From contig JAOZSN010000134.1 of assembly GCA_029939635.1 (NCBI GenBank), positions 1 through 8,170 of the forward strand: a stretch of DNA of 8,170 bases. The letters are read 5' to 3'. Position numbers and translations under genes: made by a program. The notes under the pieces were generated by a model. That model was not told the origin of the DNA. It saw nothing but the letters and a program-made list of their open reading frames with translations, and made no database searches. Shown here in pieces: positions 1 to 6,542 of this stretch. How positions within the stretch are numbered: position 1 is the first letter of the stretch; every line of letters begins with the position of its first letter. Origin of the DNA: Deltaproteobacteria bacterium. Lineage in GTDB: Bacteria > Desulfobacterota > Desulfobulbia > Desulfobulbales > SURF-16.

Positions 1-795
1 TAGTTTGTAGAGGGCTGCCAAGGTGGTGAGGCTGGTCTGGCCTGCCAGGTTTATGGCGCTCTTGGTCATTTTGCTGATAATGTCGGCTATACTGGTTGTA
101 TCTGTTGGGCCGCCGGTAAAGGCGACCTGGAATCCTTGCTCCACCAGCCAGTCGGCCACAACGGCAAATTTTTCATTGTCCCAGAGCTTTGTGGGCCAGG
201 TGGCGATTGGGTTTATGGGGATAACCTTGGCTGGGTCAAGTTGCTTTTCGCGCAATAGCTTAACTATAGCCTTATGGGTTGAATCTGCTATGGGTAGGTT
301 TGCTTTAGGGCCCATGCTCTTGATGCCAATGGCCTTGAGTAATAACATTTCCCGCTCCACAGCGTGGATATTCATGTCCACCGCTGGGATACGTTCATTC
401 AAAAAAATCCAGCTGCATTCGCTGTGGGCCATGCCACGACCAAATCCTACCTTTCGTTTTGCCCGAGCAAGTGCCACAAAAATACCACTTTTCAATAACC
501 CTTGGAAGTCAATGAGCAAATCATAGCGCCTGGCGCGTAATTTTTTGATGAATTGTCGTACTTGTTGCCAGGCCAAGAGGCGATTGGGGCCGTGGCGTAT
601 GGCCTTGGCCCAGGCCTTTCTCTTGGAGATGAGCAACTCATCAATTTCTGGGTGGCCACGCAGTAAATCGGCAGCAGCCTCTTCCACCAGCCAGCTGATA
701 TGGGCATCAGGGTAGTGGCTGCGAAGGGCATGTAGGGCTGGCAACGTATGGGTAACATCGCCAATGGCGCTGGTTTTGACAATGAGAATCTGCAC
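1..795 (-). CDS. waaC: LPS heptosyltransferase I (WaaC-like, GT family 9), 3' end outside window
   Basis: ADP-heptose:LPS heptosyltransferase of glycosyltransferase family 9. The family adds the first L-glycero-D-manno-heptose to Kdo of the LPS inner core on the cytoplasmic face of the inner membrane. Read on the minus strand from GTG at 795, the frame stays open for 265 codons to position 1. The family is usually about 320-350 residues, so the C-terminal part is missing only because the window ends. The N-terminus reads VQILIVKTSAIGDVTHTLPA; the Asp of the IGD motif is residue 13, matching the catalytic Asp13 known in E. coli WaaC. The WaaC-typical segment DFQGLLKSG lies at residues 96-104. 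A TWPTKLW segment (199-205) carries the Lys expected to contact donor phosphate, and FTGGP (226-230) lies in the nucleotide-binding half. No clear Shine-Dalgarno precedes the GTG, and no earlier in-frame start is seen. Membership of GT9 is very likely; WaaC rather than WaaF/WaaQ is probable. Confidence 0.87.
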   Translation of the reverse strand, partial: MQILIVKTSAIGDVTHTLPALHALRSHYPDAHISWLVEEAAADLLRGHPEIDELLISKRKAWAKAIRHGPNRLLAWQQVRQFIKKLRARRYDLLIDFQGLLKSGIFVALARAKRKVGFGRGMAHSECSWIFLNERIPAVDMNIHAVEREMLLLKAIGIKSMGPKANLPIADSTHKAIVKLLREKQLDPAKVIPINPIATWPTKLWDNEKFAVVADWLVEQGFQVAFTGGPTDTTSIADIISKMTKSAINLAGQTSLTTLAALYKL

Positions 796-852
796 GTAAG
801 TTGTGGGGAGAGAAGGGATGAAGGTTAAACTGAGGATAAGCAAAGGCAACTT

Positions 853-881
853 TATATACCAAGATAAGTTTCTATGAGCAA
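853..881 (-). promoter_or_regulatory. Predicted sigma70-type promoter for waaC
   Basis: On the minus strand a -35-like TTGCTC (881-876) is followed after exactly 17 bp by a -10-like TATATA (858-853). This would start transcription near 846 and leave a leader of about 50 nt before the GTG at 795. The leader is pyrimidine-rich near the start codon. The call rests on hexamer match and spacing only. Confidence 0.55.
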
Positions 882-913
882 TGTTTTGCTTGGTAAGTTC
901 ATTATTTATTTCC

Positions 914-941
914 TTGCACAATATTAATTTGCCGGTAATAT
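914..941 (+). promoter_or_regulatory. Predicted sigma70-type promoter for the tetR-mqn operon
   Basis: TTGCAC (914-919) and TAATAT (936-941) are separated by 16 bp and resemble the sigma70 -35 and -10 elements. The -10 hexamer forms the left end of the palindrome at 936-959. The predicted transcription start is near 948, only about 10 nt before the ATG at 959, so the tetR message would have a very short leader. It diverges from the waaC promoter about 30 bp away. Confidence 0.6.
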
Positions 942-959
942 GACCAGGTGGTCACATTA
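936..959 (+). promoter_or_regulatory. Palindromic operator, probable TetR autoregulatory site
   Basis: This is a 24-bp inverted repeat with 11-nt arms TAATATGACCA and TGGTCACATTA around a central GG. Ten of the eleven arm pairs are complementary; the only mismatch is 940/955. The perfect core TGACCA-GG-TGGTCA resembles sites of TetR-family repressors such as RutR (recalled consensus TTGACCAnnTGGTCAA). It covers the predicted -10 element, the likely transcription start, the Shine-Dalgarno-like AGGTGG (946-951) and the A of the tetR ATG. A protein bound here would block RNA polymerase. Binding by the adjacent TetR product is inferred from position. I saw no second full copy in the window. Confidence 0.7.
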
Positions 960-1606
960 TGGGAATAGGTAAAAAACATGTGCATAGTACTTTTGCTAAT
1001 CTGGCGTTGGCAAAACAACAGGCAGTTTTGCGTGCTGCCATTGCCGAATTTGCGCGTCAGGGCTATGGGCGGGCCAGTATTAATGTTATTGTTCGCGAGG
1101 CTGGTATTTCAAAGGGATCTCTCTATCAATATTTTCCAAATAAAGAGGCTCTCTTTCATTTTGTCTTTGCCCGGTTCAATGCCAAGGTTAAAGGGGTAGT
1201 TAAGGCCCTTGGCGTACAGGATGATTTTTTTTTACTCATCCGTCAGGTGTTAGAGGCAGGACTTGCCTTTATTGATAGCTATCCTGAGTATTTTCAAATT
1301 TACCTCAGGGTTCTTTTTGAGCAGGATGTACCCCGACGCCAGGAACTAATCAACCAGGTTCGTCTTTTTTCGGCAGAGTATTTTGGCCCGGTCTGTGCTG
1401 CGGCCCAGGTTAAGGGGGTTATACGTTCTGATATTTCGTTGGAAATGGTTATCTTCATCCTTGATGCTGCCATTGATCGTTTTTTACAGGCTTATGCCCA
1501 GCCCTATCTGGCGGGCGGCTTGGGTTTGGTTACAGAAAAGAGTGGAGAGATAGATCGACATATCTCTGATCTGATAAAAGTATTGCAGGAAGGATTGAAA
1601 GGATAA
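959..1606 (+). CDS. TetR/AcrR-family transcriptional regulator heading the menaquinone operon
   Basis: Cytoplasmic one-component repressor of 215 residues, a usual length for the family. The N-terminal DNA-binding domain spans about residues 20-67, with the family pattern AIAEFARQGYGRASINVIV (27-45) and the recognition segment AGISKGSLYQYFPNKEALF (48-66). The rest is the helical ligand and dimerisation domain, which diverges in all TetR proteins, so the inducer cannot be read from the sequence. ATG 959 is chosen because AGGTGG (946-951) lies 7 nt upstream and the N-terminus then precedes the HTH by a normal length. The stop at 1606 is 4 nt before mqnE, implying co-transcription. The 24-bp palindrome overlapping promoter and start suggests autorepression that would also control the downstream genes. 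A run of nine T's (1225-1233) lies inside the gene at the Asp-Phe-Phe-Leu codons (residues 89-92). Confidence 0.9.
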   Translation: MGIGKKHVHSTFANLALAKQQAVLRAAIAEFARQGYGRASINVIVREAGISKGSLYQYFPNKEALFHFVFARFNAKVKGVVKALGVQDDFFLLIRQVLEAGLAFIDSYPEYFQIYLRVLFEQDVPRRQELINQVRLFSAEYFGPVCAAAQVKGVIRSDISLEMVIFILDAAIDRFLQAYAQPYLAGGLGLVTEKSGEIDRHISDLIKVLQEGLKG

Positions 1607-1610
1607 AATT

Positions 1611-2705
1611 ATGGAAGCATTTATTGAGAAGGCTGGCTTAGGGGATATCCTCCAGAAAATAAAAAACGAGGAACGGCTCAGTCGTGAGGATGGTATCCGG
1701 CTCTACGAGACGCCGCATCTGTTGGCTTTGGGCTATATGGCTAATCTGGTGCGTGAGCGCAAGAATGGCAACAACGCCTATTTTATCTATAATCAACATG
1801 TAAATTATTCCAACGTCTGCACTAATCTTTGTAAATTTTGTGCCTTTGGTAAGGAAAAGGGTACTGATAAGGCCTATGAGATGAGTGTCTCTGAGGCCGT
1901 TGATAAGGTGCGTGAGCGTCTGGGTGAGCCGATCTCCGAGGTTCATATTGTCGGTGGTATTCATCCTGATCTGCCCTTTTCATATTATACCGATATGCTT
2001 AAAGGGATCAAAGAAATCAAACCTGAGATGCATATCCAGGCCTTTACCTGTGTGGAGATTGACCATCTGGCCAAGATTGCCGGTAAATCAGTAAAAGAAA
2101 CCCTGGAATTGCTCATGGAGGCTGGCCTGGATTCCATCCCTGGTGGTGGGGCTGAGGTGTTTTCGCCTCGCATCAGGGAGAAGACGTGTCCCGAGAAGCT
2201 TTCTGGTGAAGGGTGGTTAGAGGTGGCTAAGACTGCCCACCGTGTGGGCCTTAAGACCAATGCCACCATGCTTTATGGTCACATTGAGACCATTGAAGAG
2301 CGGGTTGATCATCTCCTGGCCTTACGTGAGGCCCAGGATGAGACCGGTGGTTTTCTGGCCTTTATTCCTCTCTCCTTTCACCCGAAGAATACGGAGATGA
2401 GTGATCTCTCCCGTACCTCTGGAGTAGAGGATTTAAAGAGTATTGCTGTAGCCCGCTGTTTCTTGGATAACTTTCCCCACATCAAGGCCTACTGGGTGAT
2501 GATTGGTCCTAAGATGGCCCAGATAGCCCTTTCTTTTGGCGCCGATGATGTGGATGGCACGGTGAAGGAAGAGATAATTACCCACATGGCTGGTGCTGAG
2601 ACCGAGCAGGCCATGGCTATTCCTGAGTTGGTGCGTATCATCAAGGAGGCAGGCCGTACACCCATTCAGCGTGGCACCCTCTATGATGTTATTAAGGAAT
2701 ATTGA
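1611..2705 (+). CDS. mqnE: Aminodeoxyfutalosine synthase MqnE (radical SAM)
   Basis: Radical SAM enzyme that couples 3-[(1-carboxyvinyl)oxy]benzoate (the MqnA product) to the adenosyl group of S-adenosylmethionine. It yields 6-amino-6-deoxyfutalosine, an early step of the futalosine route to menaquinone. At 364 residues it has normal family length. The [4Fe-4S] motif CxxxCxxC is present at Cys70, Cys74 and Cys77 (CTNLCKFC). Other family segments are VGGIHPDLP (114-122), DSIPGGGAEV (174-183), PLSFHPKNTEM (253-263) and FGADDVDGTVKEE (309-321). The HP in the PLSFHP segment and the DVDGT segment distinguish MqnE from its paralogue MqnC. The ATG at 1611 is preceded by AAAGGAT (1598-1604) at good spacing and begins 4 nt after tetR. 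Its TGA (2703-2705) is followed by a 56-nt spacer before the preferred mqnC start. Confidence 0.96.
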   Translation: MEAFIEKAGLGDILQKIKNEERLSREDGIRLYETPHLLALGYMANLVRERKNGNNAYFIYNQHVNYSNVCTNLCKFCAFGKEKGTDKAYEMSVSEAVDKVRERLGEPISEVHIVGGIHPDLPFSYYTDMLKGIKEIKPEMHIQAFTCVEIDHLAKIAGKSVKETLELLMEAGLDSIPGGGAEVFSPRIREKTCPEKLSGEGWLEVAKTAHRVGLKTNATMLYGHIETIEERVDHLLALREAQDETGGFLAFIPLSFHPKNTEMSDLSRTSGVEDLKSIAVARCFLDNFPHIKAYWVMIGPKMAQIALSFGADDVDGTVKEEIITHMAGAETEQAMAIPELVRIIKEAGRTPIQRGTLYDVIKEY

Positions 2706-2711
2706 AAAACT

Positions 2712-2735
2712 GGTTTCAGGTTTCAGGGGTTAGGG
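2712..2735 (+). repeat. Short GGTTTCA tandem/GT-rich repeat-like spacer between mqnE and mqnC
   Basis: The heptamer GGTTTCA occurs twice in tandem (2712-2718 and 2719-2725), followed by GGGGTTAGGG. The stretch sits between the mqnE stop and the preferred mqnC start. It is open in the mqnC frame from a TTG at 2702, but its translation has no family resemblance. From memory, similar GGTTTCAGG-type spacers occur as dispersed intergenic repeats in some bacterial genomes; that was not checked here. Confidence 0.35.
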
Positions 2736-2747
2736 CAAAAATGGTTC

Positions 2748-2754
2748 AGGTGAG
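2748..2754 (+). promoter_or_regulatory. Ribosome binding site deciding the mqnC start
   Basis: AGGTGAG lies 7 nt upstream of ATG 2762 and is the best Shine-Dalgarno match near the candidate starts of mqnC. An alternative ATG at 2741 has a weaker AGGG (2732-2735) upstream. The TTG at 2702 overlaps the mqnE stop and has no good site. Confidence 0.6.
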
Positions 2755-2761
2755 TGGTTCT

Positions 2762-3814
2762 ATGCAGAAAATTATTGATAAAGTACGGGATGGGGGGCGG
2801 ATATCGCCTGAGGATGGCGAGTTGCTCTTTAGTCAGGGGAGTCTCTTCGAGTTGGGGATGCTGGCCAATCATGTGCGTTGGCAGAAGCACCCTGATCCCC
2901 TTGTCACCTATGTGGTAGATCGCAATATAAATTATACGGATATCTGTCATTCAGCCTGTAAGTTCTGTGCTTTTTTCAAGGCTCCGGAGGACAAGGACGG
3001 TTCAGTCCTCTCCTTTGAGGAGCTGGGCCAGAAGATTGATGAGACGCAAAGTTTGGGTGGCAACCAGATCCTTCTGCAGGGCGGCTTACATCCAGACCTG
3101 GAGTTCTCCTTTTATGAAGAGATGCTGCGCTTTATGAAGGGCTATGGTGTTCATATTCACGGCTTCTCTCCTCCTGAGGTCTGTCATTTTGCCTCTATTT
3201 CCGGTTTAGCCATTCCTGAGGTGCTAAAACGGCTGCGTGTTGCTGGTCTTGATTCCATTCCTGGCGGTGGGGCAGAAATCCTTAACGATCGTGTTCGTCA
3301 GGATACGGCACCGCGGAAATGCTCTGCTGATGAATGGTTGGCAGTGATGGAGGAGGCCCATAAGCAGGGGATGCGTACCTCCGCTACCATGATGTTTGGT
3401 CATGTTGAGACCTTAAATGAACGCCTAGAGCATCTTGAACGTCTGCGACAATTGCAGGATCGTACCTCTGGTTTTACGGCCTTTATTCCCTGGCCCTTTC
3501 AGCCCGACAACTCGGTGCTTGCCCATCTGCCCAAAACCACGGCCCATGAGTATCTGAAAATGCTGGCTCTATCGCGTATCTATCTGGATAATTTTGATAA
3601 TATTCAGGCCTCCTGGGTGACTCAGGGTGCCAAGGTGGCCCAGACCTCGCTCTTCTTTGGTGCCAATGATTTTGGTTCAACCATGATTGAGGAAAATGTG
3701 GTGGCTGCTGCTGGTGTCAGCTTCCGTCTCTCTGAAGGAGAGATTCGTCGCTTGGTTGAAGGGGCAGGGATGATACCCCGGCAGCGTTTGATGGATTATA
3801 CCCTGGTAGAGTAA
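2762..3814 (+). CDS. mqnC: Cyclic dehypoxanthine futalosine synthase MqnC (radical SAM)
   Basis: Radical SAM enzyme that cyclises dehypoxanthine futalosine to cyclic dehypoxanthinylfutalosine in menaquinone synthesis. From ATG 2762 the product is 350 residues, usual for the family. CxxxCxxC lies at Cys62, Cys66 and Cys69 (CHSACKFC), just after the typical DRNINYTDI. Further family marks are LQGGLHPDL (105-113), DSIPGGGAEIL (164-174), FIPWPFQPDN (241-250) and FGANDFGSTMIEENVV (299-314). The WPFQP and GSTMIEEN segments identify MqnC rather than MqnE. Start choice: MQKIIDKVRDGGRISPEDG aligns with a normal MqnC N-terminus and AGGTGAG precedes it. The frame also stays open upstream through ATG 2741 to TTG 2702, which would add 7 or 20 residues encoded by a repeat-like spacer. 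The TAA stop overlaps the next start by one base (TAATG), implying translational coupling. Confidence 0.95.
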   Translation: MQKIIDKVRDGGRISPEDGELLFSQGSLFELGMLANHVRWQKHPDPLVTYVVDRNINYTDICHSACKFCAFFKAPEDKDGSVLSFEELGQKIDETQSLGGNQILLQGGLHPDLEFSFYEEMLRFMKGYGVHIHGFSPPEVCHFASISGLAIPEVLKRLRVAGLDSIPGGGAEILNDRVRQDTAPRKCSADEWLAVMEEAHKQGMRTSATMMFGHVETLNERLEHLERLRQLQDRTSGFTAFIPWPFQPDNSVLAHLPKTTAHEYLKMLALSRIYLDNFDNIQASWVTQGAKVAQTSLFFGANDFGSTMIEENVVAAAGVSFRLSEGEIRRLVEGAGMIPRQRLMDYTLVE

Positions 3815-5004
3815 TGAAAATAGTGCATCGGGCGCCCCTTGTGCTGCCCATGGCCAGTTCTGCCATTGCTGATGGCGCTGTGCTGCTACAGGATGACACC
3901 ATAATAAAGATAGCTCCTTTTGCTGAGTTGCAGGCTGAGGCAGGGCAGGTCGTGGATCATGAGGACTGTATCCTCATGCCCAGCCTGATTAATGGCCATG
4001 CCCATCTGGAGTTGTCGGCCTATGCATCCTTGGCCCAGCAAGCTGTGACAGCAGGTGACATGGTTGGCTGGATCAGTCGTCTTCTCGCTGCCCGCATGGC
4101 AGATGATGAAGGCGGTACTCAGGAGGCAGCTGGCCAGACCCTGGCCTCCTTCCAGGCCGAGGGGGTTGGTCTTCTTGTTGACATTGGCAATGATCCTGCC
4201 TGCTGTCAGCCTGAGAATAATATGGTCATCGAGACCATGTTTTTATTGGAGCTTCTTGGTCTCTCTGCTGAGCGAGCTGCTGCTGCCCGTACCACCCTTG
4301 TCGATGTCGCTGATACACAGGATCTGGCGGTTACGGCCCATGCCCCATATTCCACCGCAACCTCCCTTTTACAGGAAATAAAAAAACGCGCAAATAGGAT
4401 GGGTTCACTCTTTTCCATCCATGTTGCTGAATCCCAAGCGGAATTAGATTTATTGTCCTCGGGTCAAGGTGCATTTCGAGATTTTCTTGAAGAACGGGGA
4501 GGCTGGGATGGCTCTTTTCAGCCACCTGTCAGTGGTTCTGTTGCCTATCTCGATAAACTCGGTTTGCTGGATGAGCAAACCTTATGTGTTCATGCTGTTC
4601 ATCTCCATCCAACAGAGATAGAGCTTTTGGCTGAAAAACGCGCCGGTGTTTGTCTTTGTCCCGGCTCAAACCGTTTCCTTGGTGTAGGTACGGCACCTCT
4701 TCCCCAGCTCTTGGCCGCTGGTATTATGCCAGCCATTGGTACCGATAGTGCGGCCAGTAATGAGCATCTTTCCATGTGGCGTGAAATGCGGCTCCTTGGT
4801 GAGGATCATCCTCAGGTCGATCCTGAGCTTATTCTTGCCTTAGCCACCAAACACGGTGCCGCTGCCGTGCAACGCCATGCTGATTTTGGAGCGCTTATGC
4901 TATCCGTGCACGGACATTTTTTAGCTGTACGATGTGATGACTTCAATGAACCATTTGAGTTTCTTGTGCGTGATGCAGCACCGAAGGAGGTTCAATGGTT
5001 GTAG
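3814..5004 (+). CDS. mqnX: Aminodeoxyfutalosine deaminase (amidohydrolase family)
   Basis: Metal-dependent amidohydrolase of the chlorohydrolase/adenosine deaminase-like group. Position between mqnC and mqnA indicates it deaminates 6-amino-6-deoxyfutalosine to futalosine, which MqnB would then split. The 396-residue product has a short beta-sandwich part at the N-terminus followed by the TIM-barrel domain. Visible active-site residues are HxH at His62/His64 (NGHAHLE), His176 (TAHAPYS), His203 with Glu206 (IHVAES), His260 (CVHAVHL) and Asp311 (GTDSAASN). This is the full metal and catalytic set expected for the family. The CPGSNRFLG segment (282-290) is also typical of related deaminases. The ATG overlaps the mqnC stop by one base and has only a weak ribosome binding site, so it is probably translated by coupling. 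The last 10 nt overlap mqnA. Amidohydrolase family is near certain; the specific substrate is inferred from the operon. Confidence 0.9.
   Translation: MKIVHRAPLVLPMASSAIADGAVLLQDDTIIKIAPFAELQAEAGQVVDHEDCILMPSLINGHAHLELSAYASLAQQAVTAGDMVGWISRLLAARMADDEGGTQEAAGQTLASFQAEGVGLLVDIGNDPACCQPENNMVIETMFLLELLGLSAERAAAARTTLVDVADTQDLAVTAHAPYSTATSLLQEIKKRANRMGSLFSIHVAESQAELDLLSSGQGAFRDFLEERGGWDGSFQPPVSGSVAYLDKLGLLDEQTLCVHAVHLHPTEIELLAEKRAGVCLCPGSNRFLGVGTAPLPQLLAAGIMPAIGTDSAASNEHLSMWREMRLLGEDHPQVDPELILALATKHGAAAVQRHADFGALMLSVHGHFLAVRCDDFNEPFEFLVRDAAPKEVQWL
4984..4990 (+). promoter_or_regulatory. Strong ribosome binding site of mqnA
   Basis: AAGGAGG, inside the end of the preceding gene, is the strongest Shine-Dalgarno seen in the operon and lies 4 nt before ATG 4995. 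It supports that start despite the 10-nt gene overlap. Confidence 0.6.
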
Positions 5005-5843
5005 ATCTTCTTCATCCGGCTCGCATTGGCATGGTGAATTTTATCAATACCGCTCCGTTTTATGAGGTCTGGCAGCAGACCGTAAAACGGCCAGAATGGC
5101 AGATAACTGAAGCTCCGCCCACCACTCTCAATAGAATGCTCTATGGAGGTGAACTGGATCTTGGTTTTGTCTCCTCACATGAGTATGGCATTCATCCCCA
5201 TCTCTATAAAATTTTGGGAGGGTTATCCATTAGTGCCACAGGTTCTGTTGGTTCTGTCTTCCTCTTTGCCAGTGATGATCCAGTTCATCTGGATGGGGCA
5301 GAGGTGTTGCTTTCCTCCCAATCTCAAACCTCGGTGGCCTTGGTAAAGATCATTTTAGAAGAGTTTGTCGGGGTAGCTCCTTGTTATCAGGCCGGTGCCA
5401 TTCCTCAAGATGATGATACTCCATTGCCCCAGGCAATTATGGCCATTGGTGATGATGCCTTACGCCTGAAACAGAGGGGGATTTATCCGGTTTGTCTTGA
5501 TCTCAGTGAGGTCTGGTATGAGAAGACCGGTTTGCCCTTTGTTTTTGCGGTCTGGGCCGTACGGGAGGAATTTTGTCAACATGACCCCATCACAGTGGTG
5601 GAGATCCACCATGAGTTGCAGCGCTGCATTAAAGAGGGGCGCCAGCAATTGCCGGCCATCTGTCAAGTGGTGGCACCGCGCATTCCCATGAGCGTGCAGG
5701 ACTGTCATGATTATTTAAGCAAGATCGAGTATGATCTCGGTGATAAGAAAATTCAAGGTCTTGAGCTGTTTTTTGATTATCTTATCCGGCGAGGTGAGGG
5801 GGATGCCGCGGCTTTACCCTTGGATATTTGTGATGAAGATTAG
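4995..5843 (+). CDS. mqnA: Chorismate dehydratase MqnA
   Basis: First committed enzyme of the futalosine pathway; it removes water from chorismate to give 3-[(1-carboxyvinyl)oxy]benzoate, the co-substrate of MqnE. The 282-residue protein has the family's periplasmic-binding-protein-like fold but no signal peptide, in keeping with a cytoplasmic enzyme. Family segments are IGMVNFINTAPFYE (11-24, including the conserved Asn of the xNTxP motif), LDLGFVSSHEY (55-65), SATGSVGSVFLF (80-91), AIGDDAL (150-156) and VCLDLSEVWYEKTGLPFVFAVW (split 166-176 and 177-187). A possible MqnD identity is disfavoured by the GDDAL and WYEKTGLPFVFAVW segments and by the length and operon position. The start overlaps the end of mqnX by 10 nt with a strong ribosome binding site. 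The first ten or so residues before RIGMVNF are slightly longer than in many homologues. Confidence 0.94.
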   Translation: MVVDLLHPARIGMVNFINTAPFYEVWQQTVKRPEWQITEAPPTTLNRMLYGGELDLGFVSSHEYGIHPHLYKILGGLSISATGSVGSVFLFASDDPVHLDGAEVLLSSQSQTSVALVKIILEEFVGVAPCYQAGAIPQDDDTPLPQAIMAIGDDALRLKQRGIYPVCLDLSEVWYEKTGLPFVFAVWAVREEFCQHDPITVVEIHHELQRCIKEGRQQLPAICQVVAPRIPMSVQDCHDYLSKIEYDLGDKKIQGLELFFDYLIRRGEGDAAALPLDICDED

Positions 5844-5858
5844 GGTTAAGTGGAAAGA

Positions 5859-6446
5859 ATGAAAAAAATAATAGTTGCTATTACAGGGGCCTCTGGTTCC
5901 ATTTATGCCCAAGAGTTTTTACAACTTGTAGCTGGTGAGGATGTCGAGGTTCATGGGCTTATTTCCTCGGCAGGGAGCAAGGTGCTGGGCCTTGAGCTTG
6001 GTCTTGACGTCTCAGAGCTTACTGGGGTGACGGCCTGGTATGATAGTGCTGATTTTACGTCACCAATGGCATCTGGTTCTGCTGGCTATGATGCTATGGC
6101 GATTCTGCCTTGCTCCATGGGTACCCTGGCTGCTATTGCCGGTGGCCTGTCGCAGAATTTAATCCATCGTGCGGCAGATGTGATGTTGAAAGAACGCCTG
6201 CCACTGGTGCTGGCTGTGAGGGAAACGCCCCTAAATCGCACCCACCTGAAAAATATGCTGGCGGTGCATGATGCCGGGGCGACCATCTGTCCTGCCATGC
6301 CTGCCCTCTATCATCAGCCAGATTCTATAAGCACGATGGCCCGTAATTTTGCTGCCCGGATAGCTGGTTTGGTAGGTGTGGAGGTCGAGTATCCCCGTTG
6401 GCAAGGGGGTGGGGTAGGGAACAGCGAACCGCAAAATATCGAATAA
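5859..6446 (+). CDS. ubiX: UbiX/Pad1-like flavin prenyltransferase of the menaquinone pathway
   Basis: UbiX-family protein (called MqnM in futalosine-pathway literature). The family joins dimethylallyl phosphate to FMN, making the prenyl-FMN cofactor used by UbiD-type decarboxylases. Here the partner would be the MqnL-type decarboxylase acting on the naphthoate intermediate; it is not in the window. From ATG 5859 the product is 195 residues. The N-terminal Rossmann-like flavin site is IVAITGASGSIYA (5-17); further marks are LPCSMGTLAAIA (83-94), RETPLN (121-126) and CPAMPALYH (144-152). ATG 5859 gives the family-typical MKKIIVAITGASG start. An in-frame GTG at 5850 would add three residues and has AGGG 4 nt upstream, so it remains possible. 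The last 14 or so residues after the usual EVEYPRW end are low in family resemblance; the final QNIE and stop come from a repeat copy at 6435-6444. Confidence 0.9.
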   Translation: MKKIIVAITGASGSIYAQEFLQLVAGEDVEVHGLISSAGSKVLGLELGLDVSELTGVTAWYDSADFTSPMASGSAGYDAMAILPCSMGTLAAIAGGLSQNLIHRAADVMLKERLPLVLAVRETPLNRTHLKNMLAVHDAGATICPAMPALYHQPDSISTMARNFAARIAGLVGVEVEYPRWQGGGVGNSEPQNIE

Positions 6447-6520
6447 TGAATATCGAATGTCGAAGTGCGGAAATATTATCTATAAAAAAAACAATACCTT
6501 TCTTCGGGATTAGATATTCA
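6435..6520. repeat. Imperfect inverted repeat with AATATCGAAT direct repeats between ubiX and mqnP
   Basis: AATATCGAAT occurs twice with a 14-bp period (6435-6444 and 6449-6458). The right copy begins an arm GAATATCGAATGTCGAAG (6448-6465) that pairs with CTTCGGGATTAGATATTC (6502-6519): 15 of 18 Watson-Crick pairs plus one G-T, around a 36-nt AT-rich loop containing a run of eight A's. A flanking T/A pair (6447/6520) extends it. The first AATATCGAAT supplies the final codons and TAA of the ubiX-like gene. It may be a degenerate copy of a dispersed intergenic repeat or a small non-autonomous element. In RNA it could fold between the two genes, but it lacks a U-run, so it is not a canonical terminator. 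Confidence 0.55.
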
Positions 6521-6542
6521 ATTTTAAACTCAACATACAGCT

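Noticed and set aside
23..526. Plus-strand open frame of 167 codons with an apparent hydrophobic N-terminus
   Set aside because: It is antisense to the waaC-like gene, whose catalytic and family motifs are clear on the minus strand; the plus-strand product has no family look and no ribosome binding site.
492..782. Minus-strand open frame of 96 codons
   Set aside because: It lies on the same strand as waaC but in another frame; the true frame gives an intact heptosyltransferase N-terminus from the GTG at 795.
2275..2286. GGTCACATT inside mqnE as a second operator site
   Set aside because: Only one half-site matches the right arm of the 936-959 palindrome; there is no matching left arm, and it lies within coding sequence.
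1611..3814. mqnE and mqnC as a recent tandem duplication
   Set aside because: They share the radical SAM core and DSIPGGGAE segments but have distinct family signatures (PLSFHP/DVDGT versus PWPFQP/GSTMIEEN); they are ancient paralogues found together in many futalosine-pathway bacteria.
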